NCBI GenBank assembly: GCA_026874595.1
Contig: CM049320.1
Coordinates: 37,232,214-37,296,213 of the forward strand
Source of the DNA: Sipunculus nudus
Lineage: Eukaryota; Annelida; Sipuncula; Golfingiida; Sipunculidae
Length of the DNA: 64,000 nt
Reading direction: 5' to 3'
Positions 44,089 to 53,712 of the stretch are shown here, in pieces; the stretch's first letter is position 1; the number at the start of each line of letters is the position of its first letter. Below the pieces are notes generated by a model. It worked only from the letters and a program-made list of their open reading frames with translations, was not told the DNA's origin and made no database searches. The position numbers and the translations under genes are program-made.

Positions 44089-45108
44089 CAGTTAAATCTC
44101 GCCTCCCGACCACCTCGAAATAGCGACTAGTTCAAAATACGACCACTTTTTATTTTTATTTCATTCTTTTTATCATATATTTAAACCTTAAAATTCTGGG
44201 CATCTCGTTTTACTGTTTTACGACAACTTATCTTGGCCCAACGGGTGACCCGAACCTCAATAATACGACCACTAAGTACCGAATAAACGACGCCTTGCCA
44301 GGGGAAGCCGAGGTTTGAGCGAATACCAATGCATAACATCCCTAATTGGTAAAGGGCAGTAGCTTAAACAAGCGCAGGGCATAGATCAAAGCGCGTTCCC
44401 GGATGAGCACACAGTGCCAGTAATGTTTGTGTCACAGTTTCATAACTTTTATGAAGTCTTCAGTTAATGACAAGCGTGATACCTAGACCCTAGATATGAT
44501 AAACTCACTGGCCGATAAAGATTTATGACCAGGTCACTCCCGATAGGGCTAACTGTTCAGAAACTGTTTATTGGTTGAGGAAAGAGACTGATCAACTCTT
44601 TAATTAATGTGAAACTGCTAAAAGAATGTGTACATTTCAGAGCTAAACAGAGGATTATAATCGTGTATCGTATTGCTGCCAGTTTTCTTTGCAAACATAC
44701 TCTTACATAAGGACAAATTTCTTAAAAAAAACTCCATCAGGGCCCTACAGAATTAAGCAGTTTAGTCTGTGGTTGATAAAATATCAAGTATAAATATCGT
44801 TCAAGTATTCTTTGTATATTTTGTAATTTTGTTAACAGAAATTGTGCTTGACTTAAGATGTGCTTAGATATGAATTTTTATAAAAATATTTTTTGTTATT
44901 CTCATTTGTTCAGTGTTAATTTCTTGTCTTATCATGCAGTTTTTGGTGGGAAAAAATCAGTTAATCCATTAAATAATTATAAAGTTAACAACGTACGGTC
45001 AGACGAAGTGTTGTAAGATAACAGGCAAAGACCACTTAGGCAACCACCTCGGAAATGCGACCACTTTATCGTGGTCCCGTTGGTGGTCGTTATTCCGGGG
45101 TTTTACTG
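44089..45108. mobile_element. Non-autonomous pogo/Tigger-like DNA element (1.02 kb)
   Basis: The left end CAGTTAAATCTCGCCTCCCG then ACCACCTCG, and the right end on the other strand CAGTAAAACCCCGGAATAACG then ACCACC, are imperfect inverted repeats of about 28 bases beginning with CAGT, as in Tc1/mariner-superfamily pogo/Tigger elements. TA precedes the left end; the right flank is TG before a long (TA)n tract. Further ACGACCAC/TGGTCGT words lie inside both ends. No transposase frame was seen. A 102-bp relative is at 45625-45726. Confidence 0.6.

Positions 45109-45111
<3 letters not shown>

Positions 45112-45199
<88 letters not shown>
45112..45199. repeat. Long (TA)n microsatellite
   Basis: About 44 uninterrupted TA units, the longest in the window, starting four bases after the right end of the pogo-like element. 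Confidence 0.95.
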
Positions 45200-45202
<3 letters not shown>

Positions 45203-45622
45203 AGTGGGACAAAAAGTGAACCGACATTTCTGTGTATACCCTTTCCATCTATAAACAATGAACCATCATGGCTATTCATATAATTATGTGTGTGTGTTCA
45301 ACCTTTTGGATGTCTCTGCTTATCGTTACCAAGATTTAGAATTCACAGCACAGGATCAATATTTATCCTAAGGACTGTACCTTAATTTTTTTTTTTTCAG
45401 AACATCTGTTGATTAGAACAAGTAGAGGGAAAATTTATAACTAGTGATAAAGATCATTGACGCTGCAGATGTTCGTACCGATTAGTGCCAGGTGAAAAAT
45501 CGATTTTTTTATTATCAGTCGCCATAATCATCTGCTGTATTTGGTGAAAACGTGAGGGTTTGATTATTAAAATGCTGCTCCCAAAAGGCAATTTATTACT
45601 CTGAAACAGATCCTCAGGTATA

Positions 45623-45728
45623 TACAGTAAAACCCCACTAACGCGACCAGCTGCGGGACTAGGCAAAGTGGTCGTGTAAGCGGGGTGGTCGTGTTAACGG
45701 AGTGGCCGTTATGCGGGAGTTCACTGAA
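45623..45728. mobile_element. 102-bp miniature of the pogo-like family
   Basis: The copy starts TA|CAGTAAAACCCCACTAACG and ends with the reverse complement of CAGTGAACTCCCGCATAACG. Almost the whole sequence is an imperfect palindrome built from TGGTCGTGTWARCGG-type words. It appears to be two termini of the 44089-45108 family joined with almost no interior. Confidence 0.65.
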
Positions 45729-45869
45729 TATGTGAGGTTTGAAATACAAGTTTGTTTGAGATTATCATTTTTTACATTTTTCTAAAAAGTAAGCATATGT
45801 TCAGAAACTAGTTAATTTAGGAATGTTGAAACCCAGTAAAGATCAACACATTTTACAAAGCACACTGTT

Positions 45870-46282
45870 AAGAGGTGCACATAAAAGCGGACCGAACTGC
45901 CACGCTAGTGAAGGTTGCGGTTGGAACGCCGGACATGTGCGCCATCGACTCGGGTTCAACTCCTGCAGCGGCCCAGTATTTTTCCCTGACAACTTTGTCT
46001 TGGTAACAAAATGGGGGCTAGTCCAACGTGACGGTGTGGCCCAAGGAATAAGCTCACTAAAGTGTGATTCCTGGGATAATTAGTCTTGTTCTAATAGCAG
46101 AACGCCCTTAAGAGGGGGTGTGTTACAGGGTGCACATAAAAGCGGATCGAACTGCCTCGCTGGTGAAGCTTGCTTTTCTAGCCAAGCGGTTGGAATGCCG
46201 GATATGTGCGCCACCGACTTGGGTGCGAATCCGGGATCGGCCAAATGTATTCCCTTGAACAGTTTGTCTCCGTAACAACTCG
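45870..46282 (+). mobile_element. Tandem pair of tRNA-like SINE units (255-bp period)
   Basis: GTGCACATAAAAGCGGA occurs at about 45876 and 46131. The second copy has a fuller tRNA-like head, TCTAGCCAAGCGGTTGGAATGCCGG (A-box-like) with GGGTGCGAATCCGGGATCGG (B-box-like). The first copy lacks the piece CTTTTCTAGCC and has CGGGTTCAACTCCTGCAG. Both end with TT..CC(T/C)..GACAAC.TTGTCT..GTAACAA. A direct duplication of one SINE-like unit is the simplest reading. Confidence 0.5.
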
Positions 46283-46700
46283 CGTACAATTTTGTATAGT
46301 TAAGCGATAAGTTTAATCGCTTTCCAATTAAATCTTATGTTTAACAAATTTGTACTTCATATTATGTACAATACACGTTCCAATCAGTCTAAATTATAAA
46401 AATTTCAGTTAACAAATTATATGAATATCAAGGTTATGTGCTTGATATATTTGCTATTTTGATCATGGAATGAAATCATGAAAATATAGTCCATTAAGAT
46501 ATCAAAATATAAGCGAACATAATTGGTGATGCCGAAAGGTGGTCTGAAAAATATATATATACTTAAAAATACAAGCTTATTGCTTGTTCTGACAGTAGTT
46601 CATGTAGGGGCACGTGGCATGAGTTTATAGCATTGTTGGCTGCTCTAGGTCTAGAATGTCAAATGTCAAGCGAGCTCACATTTTCGGCTGCGGCTTTACC
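46283..46700. other. AT-rich stretch, no gene recognised
   Basis: Nothing supportable. Confidence 0.4.
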
Positions 46701-46705
46701 TGGAA

Positions 46706-46708
<3 letters not shown>

Positions 46709-46764
<56 letters not shown>

Positions 46765-46773
46765 GTCTCTCTC
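46709..46773. repeat. (CT)n microsatellite
   Basis: About 28 CT units with CTGT interruptions at the right end, abutting the MITE that follows. Confidence 0.95.
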
Positions 46774-47107
46774 TTAGGGTGCTTTTCAATGTGCGCGGCA
46801 TAAACTGCGTTCAGTCTTTTCCATGTGAGCGTTTTGTATGCGTTTGCCGCGCGGCAATCGCATGCCTTGCTGACACAGCTGAACGGACTTAAACATACTA
46901 GTACGGGGAAACCCCACATATGACGTCATTTAGGCGGAATTCCCATATGTTTGCCCCTCGGCAAACGTAGAAATCCAGCACTGCTGGATTCCAAAACTGA
47001 CGCGTGCGTTTGCCGCGCGGCAATCGCATACATGGAAATAGCACATGACTTTTTATCTGGTTGGATTTTCGCCGCGGGGCAGCCGCGTACATAGAAAAAC
47101 ACCCTTA
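46774..47107. mobile_element. Second TTA-flanked MITE (328 bp), Harbinger-like
   Basis: The element (46777-47104) starts GGGTGCTTTTCAATGTGCGC and ends with the reverse complement of GGGTGTTTTTCTATGTACGC, about 24 bases with three or four changes. TTA stands at both flanks (46774-46776, 47105-47107). Inside, TTTGCCGCGCGGCAATCGCAT occurs twice and related TTTGCC..CGGCAA words further times, so it is rich in short palindromes. Its termini differ from the MITE at 13.7 kb, so two families with the same target preference are present. No transposase. Confidence 0.75.
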
Positions 47108-47234
47108 AACGATGGCATTTCATGAACAGCTACATAACTGTTTATTTTAGCTGCCCTGACAGTGAGTCATCTTTGCTAGTCTTTTAGACTCTGCCCCGGT
47201 GGCAAATCACATAGTGTTCATAGTGTTCACAGTG

Positions 47235-47640
47235 ACATAAGGTTTCAGCTTATCTGGCTGAAAGTCATCTGTGCTATATCGATCACTCCTTGTCCGTCTG
47301 CCTTTCCGTCTGTCGGTTAACAAGGCAAAAAGCGTAAATGCTGAACCTGGAATCGTATAACTTAATATCTGCTGAGGATTATAAAAAAATCTCACAAGAA
47401 TTAGATCACTGCGACCTATGTATTATTTATTGAGCTATCGGACCTGATATTGCACCCCAGAAAATAATAAGAAAAAAACCCGCAAAAGCTGCACTATCAG
47501 AATAACTAATGCATTGACTGCCATAGTTATTTCGAAGCATATTGATCATGGGATGGTTATCAGTTCCTGAAGATTCGTGGCGCCAAGTTTATTCTCTTCT
47601 AATTTTTACGAATTTTTCTATATTGTTGAGATATAAATTG
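47235..47640 (+). repeat. Family A element, one unit with hairpin end
   Basis: The left part has TCAGCTTATCTGGCTGA...GTCATCTGTGCTATATCGATC, a CCGTCTGCCTTTCCGTCTG tract and GTTAACAAGGCAAAAAGCG. It is followed by about one 335-bp-type unit ending near TTTACGAATTTTTCTATATTG. Same orientation as the array at 50.6 kb. Confidence 0.65.
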
Positions 47641-47850
47641 GTAATATTATCATACGGTCTCAGGCCCCTCCAGTCCTGTTATTATTATAACCATTATTAT
47701 TAGAATACGGCATTAGGCCGCTATAGTCCTTTAATTATTATCATGGGACCTCAAGCCCCTCCAGTTTTATTATTATACTATACTTCTACTATAGTATATT
47801 GGTTCTGCTATAGTCCTTTCTTTATTATAATGGGCCCCAAACCCTCCCCA
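47640..47850. repeat. Degenerate tandem repeat, ~40-60 bp units
   Basis: The phrase 'cggtctcaggcccctccagtcctgttattatta' recurs four times with changes (about 47654, 47707, 47747, 47835), each joined by ATTATT. It passes into the pure (TTA)n tract. Confidence 0.55.
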
Positions 47851-47855
47851 ACCCA

Positions 47856-47856
<1 letters not shown>

Positions 47857-47933
<77 letters not shown>
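47857..47933. repeat. (TTA)n-(AGT)n compound microsatellite
   Basis: About 13 TTA units followed by about 12 AGT units. Confidence 0.95.
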
Positions 47934-47934
<1 letters not shown>

Positions 47935-48269
47935 TTTGGCCGGACCCACACCAAAATCTAATCGATTCTACATTTTCCCATTCCCTAGGTGTCCTGAAAA
48001 TCGAATATGATTCCTTTCCCGATCGCATGAAATATTTTTAGAATATGCACACAAACAAACAAACACAAAAAGGGAATGAACGTATACCCTCAATACGGAA
48101 GCAGTTTTGAAATTATAGTATAATAATTTATCTCTATTACTGACAATCAATGAAAATAATTCATTTCGAGATTTTGAAGTGTTATGCTCCTAAACAATGT
48201 ACATGTACATGGTTTCAGGAATGCATAACTTTTAGTTCAAAGGAATAATCGAAGTCTAATAAATATCAT

Positions 48270-48400
48270 ACCGTATTTCCTTGAACAGATGCCCTTGCGT
48301 TTATTTTTTGCAGACCCTGCTTTCTCCCGACGACTAAACAAGGCTGACTTCTGTTAAAGGCCGGCGTTTATTAAGAAAATATATGCGGCTCACCAGACAA
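48270..48400. mobile_element. Possible DNA transposon terminus fragment
   Basis: ACCGTATTTCCTTGAACAGATGCCC and GCGTTTATTTTTTGCAGACC, then AAGGCCGGCGTTTATTAAG, resemble the 'CCGTATTTCCTCGAATAAACGCC' ends of widespread animal DNA elements (recalled, not checked). No opposite terminus was identified. Confidence 0.3.
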
Positions 48401-48539
48401 ACTTAAACAAATTGAACACACCGAAACAATAAACCAGCCGGTCACTACACAGGGACACAATTGAAACATCGCCGGTACAAAGATTGTGTTTACGAAATTT
48501 CCTTAGATGCAATAGGGATATGGGACACGCACAATCGCC

Positions 48540-48623
48540 ATGGCACAATATCGCACCATATTAAGAATTAACGGGGAATCACAGCGAGAGATTGCAGTTG
48601 TCCACAATTCATGTGGACAATGA
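48540..48623 (+). pseudogene. IS21-transposase-like helix-turn-helix fragment
   Basis: From an ATG the frame reads 27 residues to a stop: it begins MAQYRTILRIN and continues GESQREIAVVHNS. IS21-family (IstA) transposases, which are bacterial DDE enzymes, start with the pattern 'M..YR.ILRL...G.SQREIA...G.SR.TV'; the match over 'YR.ILR' and 'SQREIA' is good. The third helix 'SR.TV' would need a frame change (DNDS in the next frame). No DDE core follows within the next kilobase. It could be an ancient transfer, a eukaryotic element with a similar HTH, or chance over about 25 residues. Confidence 0.3.
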
Positions 48624-48828
48624 TTCATGATACACAAAACATATGTGCCAAAACGTATTTGAACAGTTCTGTTCAACCATGCGTGAGGTAGATTTTCACC
48701 TTACCAAGTTGTACCGCTTGTGTCAACCCTCAAATGACAGCAAACGTGTCAGTTTCCCAGTCTTCGTTTCATATAGTGTGCGTCTTTTTTGTTTATATTC
48801 ATTATGACTAGCAATATCAATTCCTGTC

Positions 48829-49610
48829 GACTGGTGGCGCCACCTGATTTTTTAAAAAATTTGAACACATTCAAACTCCTTTTGAGACTGAAAAAACAAA
48901 TCAATTGTATCGTTTTTTTTCCTTAGGCCAGCTGAAAAAAGTCATCTGAGCTAGAGTGATCAGACCTAGACTTTTCTAATTTGACATTCAGGGAGACCCA
49001 TGAAAAATCTCCATGGAAACCTGAAATTAGGCCTCTGTTATACATATCCTCCGGGCTATTGGGCTTAACAGAAATCCCCAGAATAATTAAAAATTTGATA
49101 CAAAAGCTTCAGTATCTGAACAACTGATGCTTTGATCACCATAATTCTTTGCTTGTGTAGTCATGATTGAGTGTTTCATCATTTCTTGCAGACTGGGTAC
49201 GCCACCTGGATTTTATCGCATTTTTACGCATTATTCTCTATTTTTGAGACTTTCATAGATGCGGTCGTTCGTTAACAGGGCACAATTCTTAACCATTAGA
49301 CCTGGAATCTTCTGACTTGACATCCGGGGAGGTCCATGAAAAATCTCAAAAGCTCAAGTACCTGAACAACTAATGCATTGATCATCGTAATCCTTTGCAG
49401 GCATATTCATCATGCAGTGTTTCATCAGTTCCTGCAGACTGGTGGCGCCACCTTGATTTCTTTTCATATTTTTTACACTTCTTTCACTATTGTTGGGACC
49501 TTTAAAAATGTGGTTGTCCGTTTACAGGGCATATTTACAAATTTCATGAACATTTTGTCATTTTATCAGGTCATACCATCGACTTAATTTCACTGAAATG
49601 CTACCTCAGG
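48829..49610 (+). repeat. Family A array, about 2.3 units, plus orientation
   Basis: TGGTGGCGCCACCTG occurs at about 48832 and 49440, with a third (CTGGGTACGCCACCTGG) at about 49193. An internal hairpin-like GCCAGCTGAAAAAAGTCATCTGAGCTA (about 48928) shows that the array restarts inside itself. Unit content matches the 50.6-52.5 kb array, with deletions. Confidence 0.7.
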
Positions 49611-50149
49611 CATATCACTGGGATGCAGTGTTTCCGTTTATATCATTATTACGCTTAAGCTAATGCATTTCTCATCATTGTGTACGTAACCACCTCGAAA
49701 AGCTCCTGTTAGCTCAGTTCTTGGGGTTTTTTTTCTTTATTTCCGTTCTAGATGCAGATTTGTTTTATGTCCCAGTGTAAACAGTCAGTATGCTCTATTT
49801 GATAAGTAAATACCTATCAGTTATTTCATTAACCAAACTTTTACTATCATTATCGCTATTACATCTGGTTATTGTGTGTTTTGTCATCTAGAACCCAGTC
49901 CTATAGTCACCGGTCAGACTTGCCTGATTTACATGGTTATTAAATGTTATGAAAAACGTATATACGTATCCTTCTTCAAATAACATACTGATGCATAGCT
50001 TGTCCGTATGTTTTCAGCTCAGCTGACTTCGGGTCATGGTTATTTTAAGCGATGAGGAAATACAAAGCGCACGATCGCCAAACATTTCACGGAGCAGAAA
50101 TGATATCATTTTGACCCATTAATGCTTTGCTTAACTAAGTATATGTAGA

Positions 50150-50465
50150 TCTGCAGAGTTCCATTCCGGTTTCGGACTACGTGACAAGGGCTTATATCTG
50201 ATCTATCCTGGTACTAACCAGGTTTGGTATATCACTCCTGTGGGCCCTGGGTGTGTGTGATTCCCATTACTGAGTCATAACACCGAGGAACCCCTGAAAG
50301 GCACACTCGTTTGTGAGTGAAACACGACTGATGGACACAGTCTCCCCTTTGGGCCTGCAGAGCGCTCACCCTGGGTGGGGGCCCACCGCCTCGACTAAGA
50401 TTCGAACTCACGATTTCCCGGCTTTGAGTCCTGCGCTCTACCCCTGAGCCACGGAAGCCTCATTT
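50150..50465 (-). mobile_element. tRNA-derived SINE (minus strand)
   Basis: On the minus strand the head is CCGTGGCTCAGGGGTAGAGC (excellent A-box) and GAGTTCGAATCTTAGTCGAGG (B-box). A body of about 230 bases includes CAGTCGTGTTTCACTCACAAACG, and it ends near GTCCGAAACCGGAATGGAAC. The head is the most tRNA-like in the window, but the acceptor ends do not pair. Confidence 0.7.
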
Positions 50466-50598
50466 TCGCCTCATTTAATCGCACCTCAGTAAGCCACAGA
50501 TGAACCCACCTGTTGTGCTTATCTGCTCATGAAAACTTATTGGGTCGAATATTCCATTTGTAAGGGCCTTTGCCTTTTAGGGACTGCTTTCCACCTTT

Positions 50599-52520
50599 TT
50601 TAGCTCAGATGACTGTGAGTCGTCTGAGTTATAGCGATCACCCTTTGTCCGTCGTCCGTCCGGCCGTCCGGCTATCTGTCCGTTAACAGGGCACAAATCG
50701 TAACCGCTGGACCTGGAATCTTCTTACTTGGCATCCCGGGAGGTCCATGAAAATTCTCCATGAAAACCTGGAAATAGTTCTCTGTTGCCCATATTCTTTG
50801 AGCTATTGGGCTTCGAAGTACCCCCCCCCCCCCCCAGAATAATGGAAAATTCGATACAAAAGCTCAAGTATTTGAACAACTAACGCATTCATCACCATTA
50901 TTATTTGCACAGATATTGATCATGGAATGTTTCAGTTTCTGCAGACTGGTAGCGCTACCTGTTTATTTTTTATTTTCACGATTTTTTTCTCTATTTTTTA
51001 GACCTCTTTAGATGCAGTCATCTGTTAACAGATGAAAATCCCCCTAAATAATGGAATATTTGATACAAAAGTTCAAGTATATGAGCAACTAATGCATTGA
51101 TCACCATGATTCTTTGCATGGACATTGGTCATGAAATGTTTCATCACTTTCTGCAAACCGGTGGCGCCACCTGTATTTTTTACGATTTTTTTCTCTATTT
51201 TTGAGACCTCTTAAGATGCGTTTATATTTTAACAGGCCACAAATCCTAAGGACTAGACCTAGAACCTTCTATCTTGACATGCGGAAAGGCCCATGAAAAG
51301 TCTCTATGAAAACCTGGAATAAGGTCTCTGTTACCCAGATTCTTTGAACTATGGGACTCCGAAGTACCCCCCGAATAATAGGAAATTTGTTACAAAGGCT
51401 CAAGTACCTGAACAACTATTGCATTGATCACCATGATTCTTTGCATGGATATTGATCATGGAGTGATTCATCAGTTTTTGCTGACCGGTGCGCCACCTGT
51501 ATTTTTTTCGATTTTTTACATTTTTTTCTATATTTTTGAAACCCTAAAAGATGCATTCATATGTTAAAAGGGCACATAATGTAACCACTGGACCTAGAAT
51601 CTTCTGTCATGACACGCAGGGGCCATTAAAAGTCTCCTTAGAAACCTGGAATTAGGTCTCTGTTACCCATATTCTTCATGCTTAGTGCTTTCAAGTATCC
51701 CTAAGAACAACTAAAAAGTTGATTCAAAATCTCTAGTATCTCAACAAATGGTTCATTGATTGCAATGATCCTCTGCATGCATATTCATCATGGGGTGTTT
51801 CATCAAGTCCTGTTGACTTGTGGCGCCACCTGTATTTTATTCGATTTTATTATGATTTTTTTTTCTATTTTTGAGCCTTTCAAAGAATGCAGTTATCTGT
51901 TAACAGGGCACAAAAAGTGTCCATTGGACCTAGAATCTTCTATCTTAAAATGCTGGAAAGACAAAAATATCTCCGTGGAAACCTGAAATTAGGTCTCGGT
52001 TACCAATATGCTCTGAGCTATAGGGCTCAGTAGACCCCCCAAGAATAACTTAAAATTTGATACAAAACTCTAGTATCTCAACAAATTGTGCAATGCTTGC
52101 CATGATTCTTTGCATGCATATTCATCATGAAGTGTTTCATCAGTTCTTACAGACTGGTGGCGCCATCTGATTTTTTTCCCAATTTTAATGCATTTTCTCT
52201 CTATTTTTAAGACCTTCAAAGATGCGGTCGTCTGTTAACAGGGCAGGTCAATGAAAATAATTGGAAACCTGAAATAAGGTCTCTGTTACCCATATTCTCT
52301 GAGCTATGGGGCTTATTGAAAATTTGATATGAAACTAGGGCACAAATTATAACCACTGGACCTAAATTCTTCAACTTAAAATCCAGGGAGGTCCACGTAA
52401 AATCTCCTTGGAAACATGAAATTAGATCCCTGTTACCCATATTCTATGAGCGATGGGCTTATAAGCACACCCCAGAATATTTGAAAATTCGATACCAATG
52501 TAGGGCACAAATCAGAATCT
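50599..52520 (+). repeat. Family A array, ~335-bp units, plus orientation
   Basis: It starts with the hairpin TTTAGCTCAGATGACTGTG...GTCGTCTGAGTTATAGCG, then ATCACCCTTTGTCC, a GTCCGTCCGGCCGTCCGG tract and TTAACAGGGCACAAATCGTAACC. That last word recurs in diverged form near 51026 (cut short), 51228, 51566, 51899, 52235 and 52336, giving about 333-338 bases per full unit. The first half of each unit corresponds to the ~160-bp unit at 19.9 kb; the second half (CAAAAGCTCAAGTA...TGGCGCCACCTG...TTTTTGAGACC) is extra. It ends raggedly near 52520. Confidence 0.85.
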
Positions 52521-53316
52521 TCTCTGGCTAATGTTTCTGACAACGTTTGGATGTCGAATAATTCGGTGTCCGGCGAACTCTGACAGTACTCCAGTTGATG
52601 TAGACGTTACCATGGACCAGCAAATAGTGTTTAGGAATGTCCTACATGACTTTTGCGTTCTCTGGTTCACGCACCTGCACTTACATCTTGCGATCCGTGG
52701 TATACATGATCGTGGCCTGCTCATAAAAAAGTAAATCCTTCAGTCCATAAAACGTTTGGAAAATGAGGTTCAGTTCTATCCACCCAGTAATGTAACCATC
52801 AATCCTGAAGAAAAACTGAAATTCTCTACCGATTCTGTTAATGACGTATTCTGGAAATCCGCTGCAGTTAACTGCAATATGAGCATCACCGCTTCTTCCA
52901 CTTTTACATGGTTGTTTATATACTCAGTTAGGATCCTTTATTATTTTTGAAATGCATAACCCGCAGCATTGATTCGAAGCCTACCTGCACCAAATCCATC
53001 CCTGGGCCGTGGCGTAACCCTTCCATCGATGTAAATCTGCATCCAGTTCATCATTTTCTCGTCAAATAACTACAACCTAGCTACACCAGTCTCTTTAAAA
53101 TAACACCAGTTCCAAAGGCTGTGGAGAGTGCAGGCTCTTTTTCTCTTCGTATCTGGTCCTCTTTTCTCCGGGGCTACTTCTTATTCCAGGAGCACCTTCG
53201 CCTCACGCTGCTGGACCTTCTCATCTCGAATAAAAGCTCCTACATCTGTTCCTGCCAAGCGTGCTATTTTGCTCAATTCAAGGATCGCCTCTGACTTCGC
53301 TGCCATAGCCATTTTT
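52521..53316 (-). pseudogene. Gypsy gag start, second copy, strongly decayed
   Basis: On the minus strand MAMAAKSEAILELSKIARLAGTD..AFIRDEKVQQREAKVLLE runs from the ATG at about 53316, the N-terminal helix and charged start of SCAN-type gypsy gag. After a stop and frame changes the phrase FDEK, then in the next frame DELDADLHRWKGYATAQGW (about 53060-52985), matches 'FDEK.D.LDAYL.RFERYA...GW'. Below about 52950 I can no longer follow homology; that part may be unrelated or a deleted remainder. Same family as 34819-35522. Confidence 0.55.
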
Positions 53317-53712
53317 ACCTGGATCTGGTTTTGTAAAAGTAAGATGACAACCCAAGATCTGATGTAGATTGCGATGCTTCTGTTCAGTATTATATATTTT
53401 AATCTCTATTTTCAAATTTCAGACAGTACGTTTCCACGTAAAATAAATTTAATCAAAGATTTTGTACAACCGTCTTACCATCACAAACAAGGGAATCCCT
53501 GGTTCAAACATTCAGTGCACGTTGTAAGCCACACTAGAAAAAATATGGATATTTATATATATACTTTAATGCACATAAATACCCGACAACTGATATCCTG
53601 GCCTCTCAGAAGTCTAAAAGAACTAAATATGGAATGACATAATACCTTGGTTCATATATGAGAAGGGATTCTGTAATTTTCCAGTACAATTTCGAGGACG
53701 AATCCCCACAAA
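53317..53712 (-). other. Gypsy leader with PBS-like site
   Basis: This lies between LTR and gag on the minus strand. Directly after the LTR the minus strand reads TTTGTGGGGATTCGTCCTCG; TGGGG(N2)TCGTCC resembles primer-binding sites for tRNA-Pro, which read TGGGGGCTCGTCC. The rest is AT-rich leader. Confidence 0.35.

Noticed and set aside
46656-46919. Ser-Leu and Arg-Glu repeat frames
   Set aside because: Translations of the (CT)n tract on both strands.
50390-50465. Functional tRNA gene
   Set aside because: Same reason: promoter boxes without a closing acceptor stem, followed by a SINE body.
52512-52740. Paired open frames on both strands after the family A array
   Set aside because: No domain recognised; may be decayed gypsy sequence but similarity could not be followed.
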